NCBI GenBank assembly: GCA_029204225.1 | Contig: CM055109.1 | Coordinates: forward strand, 6,344,911-6,408,910 | DNA: 64,000 nt | Direction: 5' to 3' | Source of the DNA: Diphasiastrum complanatum | Taxonomy: Eukaryota; Streptophyta; Lycopodiopsida; Lycopodiales; Lycopodiaceae | In this document: piece after piece, positions 45,429-56,188 of the stretch | Position numbering within the stretch: position 1 is the stretch's first letter | Layout: every line of letters begins with the position of its first letter | Notes under the pieces: generated by a model | Seen by the model: the letters and a program-made list of their open reading frames with translations, nothing else | Database searches by the model: none | Told to the model about the DNA's origin: nothing | Program-made: the position numbers and the translations under genes

Positions 45429-46197
45429 GAGATCCTTCCTAGCACAAGCATGGTCACTCAGTGGATGACCCTTGCGGAGCCTTTGCTTACTGCAATGGGT
45501 ATTCATAAGAGAGCATTTTCAAGGAAAATCAACATGGATTTTATCACTCTTTCCTTTAGTACTTGGAAAGAGAAGAAATCCAAGTTTTACATCACTTTCT
45601 AGGGAGCCACACACAAGGTGCGCGTGACTGAGGCCACCCTTGCTACCATAGGGATAGCATCTAGTACCCAAGCCTCACCAAACCATAAGCAAGCCAAACA
45701 GGCTATTAAGCCTTATATTGACCTTACAAATGATTTGCATTGGACCAATGACGACTACCTCCTAGAAGACATTACTGAGTCTGCCATACATGCTGCTGCT
45801 CAGCTTCGTAATAATTTCTTGATAGTTGGCAACCTCAGAAAAGACCGCATTACTTCTCAGATCTTGCGTAGGATAGTTGAGTCATACGTCAAGATAGCCA
45901 AGGCCCCTCTGAAACCATATAATTGGTTCAAGACTGTTTCTGGTGAGCTTAAACGAGCCATTAAGAGCAATACCAAGTAGCAGTTTGTTGCTGGCCCTTG
46001 CCTTGGGATCCGCAAACCCTCCAACAGTATCCCCCACCAAAACTGGTGGCGGTGCCACGACACCTGCGAGATGCAATTACTGTGGGCTTTTATTTGCTTC
46101 GCGATGAATCTTTAATAAATGATATTGCACCTTCTCCATAAAATCGAGTCGGGCCTACGTGTGTAATTCCAACTCGATGATCACATAGTGATTTGAT
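45429..46197 (+). pseudogene. Unidentified retroelement-like reading frame
   Basis: A frame from about 45450 to 45980 with one TAG at about 45601. The last 121 codons include SPNHKQAKQAIKPYIDLTND, HWTNDDYLLEDITES and ILRRIVESYVKIAKAPL. Downstream, a different frame holds a CNYC pair near 46070. The protein is soluble, helix-prone and well formed, and was clearly coding. It is bounded by a copia scrap and a gypsy LTR fragment, so an element-encoded extra ORF is likely; I do not recognise it. Confidence 0.4.
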
Positions 46198-46493
46198 TGA
46201 TTAGAAAGTCAATAAAAGGACTTAGGCCTTTTTGCGGGATTTTAATGTCGTAAAGCCTAAATGTCAAGTTAGTAAATAAAGTTGGGTTTCCCTCTAATTT
46301 GGATGGTTCCCACTCTCTTTTAAATTTGAATAATTAGAGAGGCAGAAATGGACCAATAGGATTCAGAGGCCAGGGTCCTCCTCTCTACTATACAAAAGGG
46401 ACCAACTCGAGTGCTTACACATGTTTCATTTTTTTTATTTCAATAAAGCAGATTGGTTCTCTTGTGAAATGGATTAATGAATGTCCTTGCCCT
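46198..46493 (+). mobile_element. Gypsy LTR fragment, cut by the next element
   Basis: Matches 32734-33030 almost throughout (GGACCAATAGGATTCAGAGG, AATAAAGCAGATTGGTTCTC). It ends exactly where the LTR of the next gypsy element begins at 46494, so that element inserted into it. Confidence 0.75.
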
Positions 46494-47303
46494 TGTTAGC
46501 AACTGTGCTAACACAGACAAAATAAAAAAGTAATAAAACTCTGTGGCATGTGTTTTGTAAGACCACATATGAGTATTTGTTAATAAACTTCAAGCCATGG
46601 CATGTGTTTTGTAAGTCCATGAGTAGAAGCTTAAATAATAATAAAATAGCTTAAACTTAGATTTAGAACTTAGACTTAGGAAACTTAAAATTAGAAATAT
46701 TTTATCTTAAGTTGTCCTAAGTTAAGAAAATTGAAGTTCTAAATCCTAAGTTAGAAGTTCTAGAAAGGCTAGGAACAGATTAGTCCCATAAGTTAGTAGA
46801 CACTTATGGAAGACCCTCCTTGCCATAAAAGGAGAGGTATTTGCATTGTAAATAACACTTTTGAGATTAAGCTATCTTGCTCTCTATTTTGGAGAATTAT
46901 CATTCTATTTCATTTGTGTTCCCCTTGGAAAGGTGCATAGCTTGAGGGAAGGTGCTCGGGCCTCCTCTTGCCTCCTTTTCATCGGTTTTATTGTGGCATG
47001 TTCATTATTGCTTATTTGTTTAGTATTAGCCACAATCTCATTTTATTACCCTTTGGGTGTTAATCTAGGATTAGTCTAATCACCTTGCTAGTTGGGTAAG
47101 CCTTAGCAAGGATTTTTATTGTTGTTACTAATTAGTTTATTTCCGTTTCGGGCACTAGTTGGGTAAGCCTTAGTGCTCTCATTCCTGTCCATATTTTCGT
47201 TGAAGCTTATTGTAGAAACTTAAAAAGTGGACGAATCTCTACATCCCTATACTACACCCGTAAGTAGATCTAGCCACCGCACTTACTAGAAATACTTCTA
47301 ACA
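46494..47303 (+). mobile_element. Gypsy 5' LTR
   Basis: 810 bp, starting TGTTAGCAAC and ending CTTCTAACA, directly before the primer site. The first 22 bp are themselves an inverted repeat (TGTTAGCA...TGCTAACA). Two short direct repeats lie inside: TGGCATGTGTTTTGTAAG (about 46542 and 46597) and CTAGTTGGGTAAGCCTTAG (about 47088 and 47156). Confidence 0.8.
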
Positions 47304-47319
47304 TTGGCACCGTTGTCGC
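47304..47319 (+). other. Gypsy primer binding site
   Basis: TTGGCACCGTTGTCGC, equivalent to the site at 33398-33415, abutting the LTR. Confidence 0.85.
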
Positions 47320-48141
47320 TTTTTAAGTATTTTTTTACATAGCTTCTTCTCCTTTTTTTTTCTTTTATTTCTTGCTTCCGTGTTGTATGTTTTCTTGTGT
47401 GTTTATCTCTATCTACCAACAAACAGCACGCGTCATCTCTCTAGGTCCTACACGAGCTGTAGAGCAACTTTTCAAACCGGGGGGAAGCAACAAAAGAGTC
47501 AACTTGGGCATTTTCTTCAAAAGAAGTGACCCAAGTGACTTTTTTCACAACCAAATAGGTATATCAGAATTTGTCAGTCCGTCTGCAGCCCTAACAGACC
47601 CTGATCTTTCATTTTATCACCTCCACAAATTTTGACCACAATCAGATTTTGAGAAAACGGCCTGTTATACTGTCAAAATCTCTTATTTCTCATCAAAATC
47701 TTTGTCTTAGAATTTGCCGACTTCACTGAGGCTAGATCTCATTAAGATCAGTCCTTCAGCAGCTCCGCGAATTCTATCTCACAGATTTTGCCCGTTTACT
47801 GACAGAACATCACATCTTTCTCTATATTCCCTATCTGTCAGTCAAACCTGTCTGTTAGAATTCACTATCAAGACTAAGAATTAGCCCTCATAGAGCACAA
47901 TTTTTCTGTACTATTCGCGAATTCTGAATCGTCAAATTTTTTCAAAAAATCTAAAAAAATCACTATTTTGACATTCAGAATACTTGTTCAGAATTCGCGA
48001 GTATTACAGTTAGATTTATCTACCTCTCTACGATTTTTCAGCCTGTCCACAGACCAATTTTTGTCCTACACTATTCATTCTGCAAGCAACCTGCCCTTTT
48101 TGTCAAGTACAGTCTTGTCTTGCTCATCTGTATTCTACATC
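47320..48141 (+). other. Gypsy leader
   Basis: About 820 bp, no coding signal. The motif (A)ATTCGCGA(ATT) or CCGCGAATTC appears at about 47766, 47913 and 47993, like the cluster in the LTR at 26328-26410. Confidence 0.7.
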
Positions 48142-49000
48142 ATGTCTTGTGACCCTGCTGAATCTTCTAATCCGACTCCTCCACGAATGGAACGAAGAAT
48201 TCCATGTATCGATGCACCAAAGTACGATGGCGAGTCTGACCCAGTCTGATTTCTCCAAGACTTTGATAATGCATGCCGTTTTTATGGAGATACTTCTGAA
48301 ACTGAAAAGCTTCACCTTTTTCCCATGGTACTCTATGGCACCGCCAAGGAGTGGTACTTGAATCTCGAAACTCCTGATCTTGCTTTTTGGACCACCTTCA
48401 AGGACGCTCTCATCAAGCATTTTAAACCATCCAAACTGACTTAGAGCCCGTTCATTCAAATTACTCATATCAAGAAGCATCGCAAAGAGTCTGTTTGAAA
48501 CTACATTGAGCGTTTAAAACGTCTCAAAGTAGAATGTGTTGATGAAAATATCACTGAACATGTGGCCATAAAACTATTTTTAGTTGGATTGCCTAAAAAC
48601 ATCCGTCGTGAACTCAAACCAGTTGACCTTTATGATCAACTTAAAGATGTGATGACCTATGCCATCCGTGAAGAAGACGAAGGTTCCGATGATGACTTTG
48701 ACCATCGTGAAAAGAAATGTAAGAATCTGGATTGTCCTAAGTCTGATAATATTGCTCAGTATTTTGAACTTCTACATCAAATGGAAACCTGGCAAAAAGC
48801 TCAACAATCACATATGGATAAACTCACTGCCGATTTCCAAACCGCCATGAAACAAATTGCTGAAAAATCATTTCTAGCAAGAGAAATTGTCTGGTGTCCA
48901 ATCTGCTCACAACATCACACTGCTAATGAATGCCCTCAATTGCGAAATCATTTCCCAGCAGCCACTAGACCCACAGTTTATTGAGCTTACCGCCCCTACC
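48142..49000 (+). pseudogene. Gypsy gag
   Basis: ATG at 48142 opens MSCDPAESSNPTPP, then the capsid core: APKYDGESDPV, a TGA, FLQDFDNACRFYGD, LHLFPMVLYGTAKEWYLN, FKDALIKHFKP; after more stops (TAG near 48443, TGA near 48498) NYIERLKRLKVECV and LFLVGLPKNIRRELKP. A charged linker and a first zinc knuckle CPICSQHHTANEC (CX2CX3HX4C) end it near 48940. Gag forms the particle and packages RNA. Several stops make it non-functional. Confidence 0.85.
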
Positions 49001-49875
49001 CACCACAACAATCTGTGCCATAACCAGGGGTTTACCAATCACAACCACCTGCACCAAATCAATATCCATTTCCATGTTAACAGTTTTTTGTTAACCAACC
49101 TGCCCCACAAAACATTGTCCATTATCTTGAGCCAAATATCATCGATCCAGCCACCTACTATGTGGAAGACAATATTCAACCGTAGTACTCTACTGACACG
49201 GTTGTTTATTATACCTATGATTCTAATGCTCAACCACTGGATCCCAATGCCCAAGCTTATAATCCAAACCAAGCTGTCCTTGCCCCACATCAACTGCCTG
49301 CAATACGAGGATGTTTTATCTGTGCAAGTAAACATCCTAGTATTCGCTGCCCAGATAAGCTCCGTTTCCCTCCAACTTGTGAAAGCTATGGTATTGAACA
49401 TCACGTGAAGGACTGCCCATCCCGATCCAAACCTGCTGCTCTACTCTATTCAGTGCAAGTAGAAATTTTACTAGTTGAAACTCATCTTGCTTGGGTCTTG
49501 ACTCGGGCACAAACCCAACGCCAAGCCCCTACACTTGCACCCAGCAAAACTCAATCATAGGCTATTCCTCCAAGTGATGATTCAACCCCGATAGTTTATC
49601 CTCACCCATCTGAAGAAATTTGGCTGCATCATGAGTATCACCAGCAAATCCGTAATGCTGACCAACAATCTTTGAAGCTCTTCCCATAAAGTACCTCACA
49701 AGCCCTTTGAAAGCAAAACCCTTGAAGGTACCAAAGTTTGGGGAGATTTACTACAAGCCAATGTCACTCTTCCCTTCCATGTTCTCTGGAAGCATGCTGG
49801 CCAATGGAAACAATAGATCCAATCCAATACCACCACCACTATTGATGAGTTGTCTGAAATGCCCTTACATCTAAC
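49001..49875 (+). pseudogene. Gypsy gag C-terminus: Pro/Gln-rich linker and further zinc knuckles
   Basis: A Pro-, Gln- and Tyr-rich linker is followed by CFICASKHPSIRC (about 49312-49350) and CESYGIEHHVKDC (about 49378-49416). The first keeps CX2CX3HX4C; in the second the second Cys is Tyr. The reading goes on toward protease and is interrupted at 49880 by the copia insertion. With the knuckle at 48.9 kb this gag had three boxes. Confidence 0.7.
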
Positions 49876-49880
49876 CAATC
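49876..49880. other. Target site duplication CAATC, left
   Basis: Identical to 56102-56106. Five base pairs, the usual length for copia. Confidence 0.95.
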
Positions 49881-50617
49881 TGTTGAATTTCACACGTGTG
49901 GACTATCCACTACATGTACTTGTGATCTCCTAACGTGTGTAGATGCACCAAGATCAAGAGTAGATTGAGATTCAAGATCAATCTTGAATCCTATGGCAAA
50001 AACACACAACTACATGCATTCAATCACTTCCAACTCTCACTCACATGTGTGGGAAGTATTCAAAAAATAATCTAAGTAAAAACAAGCTGCTTTCCTCGGG
50101 TAGAGAGAGAAAATGCATCATGAGCTCTCGGATAGAGAGAGAAAGCTAGAAATCCAATAACTCACAAAATCCATGAAATCACCAAATCAATCAGATTCAA
50201 AATGAGGAGTACAATGATACTAGTACGTCCACGAGCTACCACTAAGCTTAACTATGATTGGACCATATTTTGTCACCTCTTGATCCTATTGGATCATTGA
50301 TCCATGCACCTCTTGATTCTATTGGACTACATTCAAGCACACCTCAATTTCCTACTGGACCTCACAAGGTTCCACCTCTAAATCCTATTGGACCTTTTGG
50401 AATTTATCAAACAAAAACTTTACACTTGTCTACACTCTAATTGGCACTTGTTTAGCCTCTTACTCTATTTTGAATCAATAGTGGCATTACAAGTGGAAAT
50501 GCATAATTTGCCATCTATGCCAAATTTATTCCTATCAACATCCTATACCTAGATGCTTGATGTAAAAAACATAAGACCCCTATATCTAACATAGATAATT
50601 TTTTTCAATTCTTCACA
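49881..50617 (-). mobile_element. Copia 3' LTR (older element)
   Basis: 737 bp. Plus-strand start TGTTGAATTTCACACG and end AATTCTTCACA. CACACGTGTG palindrome at 49891-49900; blocks such as TGATCCTATTGGATC and CCTATTGGACC recur inside at 50280-50395. Confidence 0.95.
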
Positions 50618-50625
50618 CTCCTCCT
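50618..50625 (-). other. Polypurine tract (older copia)
   Basis: AGGAGGAG on the element strand, abutting the 3' LTR. Confidence 0.9.
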
Positions 50626-50635
50626 AAAAAATTAT

Positions 50636-52618
50636 CTATGAAGATTTGAGCATTGATCTTGATATAACTCCAAGATTAGATCTATGCTTGATGAAAGCAC
50701 TTTTGCTCAAAGGCTTGCTGAGTAGATTGGCAATACAAGAGGACAAGTTGACATGCTCCAAATAGATTTCTCCTCCAATAAGCTTTTCTCTCACAAAATT
50801 GTGTGCCACTTCTATGTGCTTGCTTCTTGCATGAAATATGGGATTATTGGCAAGAGCTTGGGCCGAGATGTTATCACACTTGATCATTGGTAGATCATCC
50901 TCCTTGATGCACTTTAGCTCCATTAATAACCTCTTGATCCAAAGCACTTCTTTGGTAGTTGTAGTGAGTGCTTTGTACTCGGCCTCACATGAAGAGAGAG
51001 ATATAGTATCTTGCTTTTTGGAAAGCCAAGATATTAGATTGCCTCCAAGAAAGATAGTGTATGAACGAATAGACTTTCGATCCATCTTGTCACTTGCAAA
51101 GTCCGGATCCGAGTAGCCAATAATGGATAGATCTTCACTTTTATAGAGTAGACCATAATCACAAGATGAAGATACATATCTTAGAATCCTCTTGGCCATA
51201 TTCCAATGATGGATCTTAGGATCTTGCATAAATTGACTCAATTTGTGCACACAAAAACTAAGATCGGGCCTAGTAATGGCAAGCCAAATCAAGGAGCCTA
51301 CAAGACTCCTAAAAAGTGTGATGTCCTCAAAGGATCTTTCATCACCTTTATTAGGATCTTTTACAATTTGCTCCATTGGAGTATATATGCTCTTAGAATT
51401 TTTCATATGGAATTTTTTCAACATAGAGTGAGCATATCTAGATTGGCATATAAAGACATGATTTTCATAAAAATCAATTTCTAGGCCTAGGATGTAATGC
51501 ATCTCTCCTAGATCTTGCATTTTAGACTCACATCCAAGTGCTAGCTTGGTTTCATCAACTAGCTTGATACAACTTCCACAAAGAATAATGTCATCAACAT
51601 AAATTAGAAGAATGACAATATTGCTATCAACAAACTTTAGATACATGGAAGGATCATAGTCACTAAGAGTAAATCCTAGTGAGATAAGAAAAGAGTTAAC
51701 TCTTGAATACCATGATCTTGGTGCCTGCTTGAGTCCATAAAGACTTTTGAAGAGTAAGCACACTTTGGACTCATCCTTGATGAATCCCTGAGGTTGTTCC
51801 ATGCAGATCTCCTCCTCAAGATAACCATTTAGAAAAGCATTGGATACATCTAATTGGAACACCTTCCACTTGAAAAAACAAGCAAGAGAAATAAGAATTC
51901 TTATTGTCACCATCTTTGCAACGGGTGCAAAGGTTTCCTCGTAATCAAGACTATGGATTTGAGCAAATCCTTTGGCACATAATCTTGCTTTATGCTTGTT
52001 GATGGTGCCATCATGATTGAACTTGATCTGAAATACCCACTTGCAACCAATCACATGCTTATTGGATGGAGGATCCACAAGCTCCCAAGTATTGTTGGTG
52101 ATCAATGCATCATACTCTTGCTTCATGGCATCATACCACTCCTTGGTATTGATTGCCTCTTGTACATTCTTTGGCTCTTCATGAGAGACATAAAAAACAT
52201 AATTAGTAGAATCAAGATCCACTTGTTTGCCTTTGTCAACATATGAGAGCCTCTTAGGCTCGGATCTATCTTTCATGGATCTTCTTGGTGAGAAAATCCG
52301 AGGAGAGTCTTCTTCAAATCTCGACCCCATCACATCATGATTGTCTTCAAAATCAATAATTGATGATGCATCCACAGATTTGTTGATCTCGGCCTCTTCA
52401 AATGATGAGTGTTGATCTTCATGAAAGACAACATCTCTACTTTCAATAACTTGAGAAGTAGAGAGTATAAAGACTCTATAGGCCTTCTTGGTGGATGAGT
52501 ATCCAACCATGATCCCTTTGCATGCACTAGGATCTTCCTTCTTCCTTGTTTCCAAGGGAATATGGACAAAGCATAAGCATCCAAAAACTCTAAGGTGATC
52601 AACCTTAGGCTTCCTCAA
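50636..52618 (-). CDS. Copia integrase C-terminus, reverse transcriptase and RNase H
   Basis: 660 codons open. In order: integrase C-terminal motif VFGCLCFVHI and SRDVVFHED (residues about 11-66); RT from about 175, with NTWELVDPP, KARLCAKGFAQ, QLDVSNAFLNG, LKQAPRSWY and the catalytic box YVDD at 340-343; RNase H with the first Asp region after about 505, LSSCEAEYKAL (Glu) and IKCDNISAQAL (Asp); FHARSKHIEVAHNFV near the end. All catalytic residues remain. The start codon shown is only the first Met after a frameshift near 52610; the protein is the second half of pol. The stop lies next to the polypurine tract. Confidence 0.9.
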   Translation of the reverse strand: MRKPKVDHLRVFGCLCFVHIPLETRKKEDPSACKGIMVGYSSTKKAYRVFILSTSQVIESRDVVFHEDQHSSFEEAEINKSVDASSIIDFEDNHDVMGSRFEEDSPRIFSPRRSMKDRSEPKRLSYVDKGKQVDLDSTNYVFYVSHEEPKNVQEAINTKEWYDAMKQEYDALITNNTWELVDPPSNKHVIGCKWVFQIKFNHDGTINKHKARLCAKGFAQIHSLDYEETFAPVAKMVTIRILISLACFFKWKVFQLDVSNAFLNGYLEEEICMEQPQGFIKDESKVCLLFKSLYGLKQAPRSWYSRVNSFLISLGFTLSDYDPSMYLKFVDSNIVILLIYVDDIILCGSCIKLVDETKLALGCESKMQDLGEMHYILGLEIDFYENHVFICQSRYAHSMLKKFHMKNSKSIYTPMEQIVKDPNKGDERSFEDITLFRSLVGSLIWLAITRPDLSFCVHKLSQFMQDPKIHHWNMAKRILRYVSSSCDYGLLYKSEDLSIIGYSDPDFASDKMDRKSIRSYTIFLGGNLISWLSKKQDTISLSSCEAEYKALTTTTKEVLWIKRLLMELKCIKEDDLPMIKCDNISAQALANNPIFHARSKHIEVAHNFVREKLIGGEIYLEHVNLSSCIANLLSKPLSKSAFIKHRSNLGVISRSMLKSS

Positions 52619-54242
52619 AAATAAGATTTAATATGGTGACTTTCCTCCAAGAGCTATATGGGAGCCTATTGCAAAGATAATTTGCACAATTAATGGCTTC
52701 TCCCCAAAAATCTTTGGGCAAAGATGCCTCAATTCTCATAGATTTTGCACATTCACATAGAAATCTATTCTTTCTCTCGGCCACTCCATTTTGAGATGGA
52801 GAGTAGGCACAAGAAAACTCTCTTTTAATGCCTCCAAGCTCACAAAAATCTTGAAATTTATTGGAGATATATTCATCACCTCCATCACTTCTAAGAGCTT
52901 TAATCTTGAATGAGAATTGCTTCTCTACATAAGCTTTGAAAATAAGGAAATGATCAAACACCATAGATTTTGAAGCAAGAAGATATATCCAAGTGAATCT
53001 TGTGTAATCATCAATGAAAGTAACAAAACAAGTGGCTCCTCCCTTGCTTGTAGTTGATGAGAAATGCACATCCGAGTGGATTAACTCCAAAGGATGCTTG
53101 CTTTTGATAGAAGATCTTGTAAATGGGTTTTTGTGAGATTTAGCAATAGCACAAGCCTCACAAGGCTTGATCTTCTTGGAGAGTGACTTTGGCAAGCCAA
53201 TAGCTTTGACCTCTTTGATCATAGAGAGCATGGATTTGTAGTTGGGATGTCCCAACCTCCTATGCCATAATTTCTCCATAGAGAGCTTGTTCACAAGAGC
53301 AACATTACAAGCATTCACATACTCATTTGGATCTAGTTTATAGATGCCACCAAATCTAGATCCTAATGCAAGTATCTCATCATTCTTCTTGATAGTGCAA
53401 GTATCAACATTGAATTTTACATCAAGGCCATTATCAAGCAATTGGCCAACACTAATAAGATTCTTGGTAAGCTTAGGTACATAAAGAACTCTAGAGAGAG
53501 AAAGAACTTTAGAGGATGCAAGCTTCAAGGGAATGTTCCCTATGCCTTCAATAGGACATTCAAAATCATTTGCAGTGTATATTGATTTCTTGACTCCATC
53601 ATAAGGTGCAATAGAAGAGAAAGAGTCCTTGGAGCTACACATATGTGAAGAGGCTCCACTATCAATATACCATAGGCCGTCCTTCTTGAAAGGAGTAGAT
53701 GAGAAACTAGAGACCATAAGAGATCCCTCTCCATCACTTGCAATAGTGTCTTCCTTCTCATTGGTAATATTGGCTTGCTTGAGTTGATTCTTCTTTTTGA
53801 AGCAATTGGTAGCATAATGACCTTTCTTGCCACAATAAAAGCACTTGATCTTCTTCTTCTTGAGCTTGGATGATGAAGCATTAGAGGAATCATCTTCCTC
53901 CTCATCTTTGTCTTTGGATTTGACTTTGTTCTTGCTTGAGGATTGTTGATGTTGGTTCTTGCTCCTTCCTTTGTGCTTATCCTTGGCAAAGAGAGCTTTG
54001 CCATCATTATGAGTGAGAGAAAGCTTGTCCATCCTCAAGAGCTTGTACTCTTGTCTTGATTCTTCTGAAATTAACACACTTTGGAGAGCCTCCAAACTTG
54101 GTAGCTCCTCCTTAATGGCATAGGATTGGACAAGGTTATCAAATTCACTTCTCAAGCCATTGAGAATGACTTGAACTAGCTCATTTTGATTGATGGAATC
54201 ACCAATGCAAGCAAGCTCTCTATGAATATCTTTTACTCTCAA
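52605..54242 (-). CDS. Copia gag C-terminus, protease, integrase
   Basis: 545 codons open. It starts within gag (LVQVILNGL, residues 22-30). The zinc knuckle is intact, C134-C137-H142-C147 in CFYCGKKGHYATNC. Protease active site is DSGASS at about 194-199; pre-integrase motif LWHRRLGHPNYKSM follows; integrase has HSDVHF (first Asp), SDGGDEY (second Asp, usual N-G-G altered) and NGVAERKN (Glu). It ends by frameshift near 52610 and continues in the next frame at 52618. A second frameshift near 54300 separates it from the gag start. Confidence 0.9.
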   Translation of the reverse strand: MRVKDIHRELACIGDSINQNELVQVILNGLRSEFDNLVQSYAIKEELPSLEALQSVLISEESRQEYKLLRMDKLSLTHNDGKALFAKDKHKGRSKNQHQQSSSKNKVKSKDKDEEEDDSSNASSSKLKKKKIKCFYCGKKGHYATNCFKKKNQLKQANITNEKEDTIASDGEGSLMVSSFSSTPFKKDGLWYIDSGASSHMCSSKDSFSSIAPYDGVKKSIYTANDFECPIEGIGNIPLKLASSKVLSLSRVLYVPKLTKNLISVGQLLDNGLDVKFNVDTCTIKKNDEILALGSRFGGIYKLDPNEYVNACNVALVNKLSMEKLWHRRLGHPNYKSMLSMIKEVKAIGLPKSLSKKIKPCEACAIAKSHKNPFTRSSIKSKHPLELIHSDVHFSSTTSKGGATCFVTFIDDYTRFTWIYLLASKSMVFDHFLIFKAYVEKQFSFKIKALRSDGGDEYISNKFQDFCELGGIKREFSCAYSPSQNGVAERKNRFLCECAKSMRIEASLPKDFWGEAINCANYLCNRLPYSSWRKVTILNLIFEEA

Positions 54243-54613
54243 AACATAACTAGATGCACTCTCATCACTCTTTTGGCTACTTTGAAAGATTTGATTCCTA
54301 AGAGTGAGAAGGTATTCTTAGCCTCATAGATAGTCTTGAGACAATCCCAAGCTTCTTTGGCTGTTGTACAAGTACCTATCTTCCTCAATATCTCATTAGA
54401 GACATTCATCTTAATGTAGTGGAGAGCCATCCTAGCTCTCTTTTTGTATTTTTGAACCTGTTGAAGAACTTGTGGTTCTTCTTTAAGGCCAAGAACTATG
54501 TCCATCACGTCTTGAAGGATCAAGATGGACTCCATCCTCATTTTCCAAATTGAATAATTTGAAGTGGTCAATCTTTCACTTGGTTCCAACAAGGATGAAC
54601 CCATTGAAGACAT
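54239..54613 (-). pseudogene. Copia gag N-terminus
   Basis: Likely start is the Met at 54613 (MSSMGSSLLEPSERLTTSNY), matching the start of the young copia gag; an ATG further upstream at 54667 is in frame but adds residues with no counterpart. The gag core follows: YSIWKMRMESIL, ALHYIKMNVSNEILRK and TTAKEAWDCLKTIYEAK. A one-base-type shift near 54303 moves the reading to the frame of 54242. Confidence 0.85.
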
Positions 54614-55357
54614 TTGAAGTGAAGAAAACTCAAATGATGAACAATAAATGTTGTTACACACTCTCAATAGGATCCAATAATAGAGTACTATCTCCTCCTA
54701 TGAAAGATCTTGCAACTATTTGTGAATCGATTCTCACTGGCTACACAAATCTCTCTAAAACAAGATCTATTTCACATCAAATGATGGAGTATAGGCAAAT
54801 TTAGGATCAAACACTCTTAGCACATGTGAAATACACTAAGAAACCAAATTTGACTCAAATACAATGATATTGCATGAAACAAAATGGCTAACATCTCAAA
54901 ACAGTGCCTAGATCACATATAGATGAGATTGGTAAGCATTCAACTGTGATTTTGGATCAAACAAGCAATCTCTTGACCAAATCAAATGTGTCCACCCAGG
55001 TCTAGTGCCCTACCTAAACCTCTTCAAAAGCTTACAACTTTTGATTGGCACAACCAAATGGAATGATACTGATTGCATCAGAAGCTAGACAAAAATAGCT
55101 TCAAAACAAGCTATCAAGCAAGATAAATGGATCAAGCATGAGAGAGAACTTTCAAACTGAAATTGGATGTTCCTCACACGTGTCTGAGCTCCTGATTCCA
55201 TACAGTACTAGGTCAGACCCAATCAATGTCCTTTTGATCTCTTTTGATACAAGATTGAACAAGATAGCTAGGAAAATGGGCCTTGACAACTTCTAGCTCA
55301 AGATTGATGAAAATTTTTTCACTTAGATGGATCAAAATGCATGGTAACCTTAGGTAG
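54614..55357 (-). other. Copia leader (older element)
   Basis: About 740 bp between primer site and gag, no coding signal; one CACACGTGT motif near 55177. Confidence 0.7.
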
Positions 55358-55369
55358 GCTCTGATACCA
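55358..55369 (-). other. Primer binding site, initiator Met tRNA
   Basis: GCTCTGATACCA on the plus strand, abutting the LTR at 55370. Confidence 0.95.
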
Positions 55370-56101
55370 TGTTGAATTTCACACGTGTGGACTGTCCACT
55401 ACATGTACTTGTGATCTCCTAAGGTGTGTAGATGCACCAAGATCAAGACTAGATTGAGATTCAAGATCAATCTTGAATCCTATGGCAAAAACACACTACT
55501 ACATGCATTCAATCACTTCCAACTCTCACTCACACGTGTGGGAAGTATTCAAAAAATAATCTAAGTAAAAACAAGCTGCTCTCCTTGGGTAGAGAGAGAA
55601 AATGCATCATGAGCTCTCGGGTAGAGAGAGAAAGCTAGAAATCCAATAACTCACAAAATCCATGAAATCACCAAATCAATTAGATTCAAAATGAGGAGTA
55701 CAATGATACTAGTAGGTCCACGAGCTACCACTAAGCTTAACTATGATTGGACCATATTTTGTCACCTCTTGATCCTATTGGATCATTGATCCATGCACCT
55801 CTTAATTCTATTGGACTATATTCAAGCACACCTCAATTTCCTATTGGACCTCACAAGGTTCCACCTCTAAATCCTATTGGACCTCTTGGAATTCATCAAA
55901 CAAAAAATTTACACTTGTCTACACTCTAATTGGCACGTGTTTAGCCTCTTACTCTATTTCAATAGTGGCATTACAAGTGGAAATGCATAATTTGCCATTT
56001 ATGCCAAATTTATTCCTATCAACATCCTACACCTAGATGCTTGATGTAAAAAACATAGGACCCCTATATCTAACATAGATAATCTTTTTCAATTCTTCAC
56101 A
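55370..56101 (-). mobile_element. Copia 5' LTR (older element)
   Basis: 732 bp. Same ends as the 3' LTR; lacks a 5-bp TGAAT-type stretch present there. CACACGTGTG occurs twice, at 55380-55389 and 55531-55540. Confidence 0.95.
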
Positions 56102-56106
56102 CAATC
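56102..56106. other. Target site duplication CAATC, right
   Basis: Copy of 49876-49880. Confidence 0.95.
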
Positions 56107-56183
56107 CACTCAGCGAACGAGTCAACATCAAGATCCCAGCTACCCATCATCAATCACGTGAAGTTTTAGCGGTACTCGATGGA
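56107..56183 (+). pseudogene. Gypsy protease sliver between the two copia insertions
   Basis: 77 bp of host gypsy coding sequence. It ends with the protease active-site start VLAVLDGG, the catalytic Asp at about 56179-56181. The reading joins that of 49861-49880 on the left and 62617 on the right once the insertions are removed. Confidence 0.9.
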
Positions 56184-56188
56184 GGTTC
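56184..56188. other. Target site duplication GGTTC, left
   Basis: Identical to 62612-62616. It sits on the codons just after the catalytic Asp of the gypsy protease. Confidence 0.97.

Larger units (their letters stand above)
49881..56101 (-). mobile_element. Complete copia element, older of the nested pair
   Basis: LTRs 49881-50617 and 55370-56101, polypurine tract, primer site and target duplication are all present. Coding sequence is on the minus strand, in three pieces separated by frameshifts near 54300 and 52610. The LTRs differ at about 21 positions plus one 5-bp gap by hand alignment, near 3 percent. It lies in the opposite orientation to its gypsy host. Confidence 0.97.
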
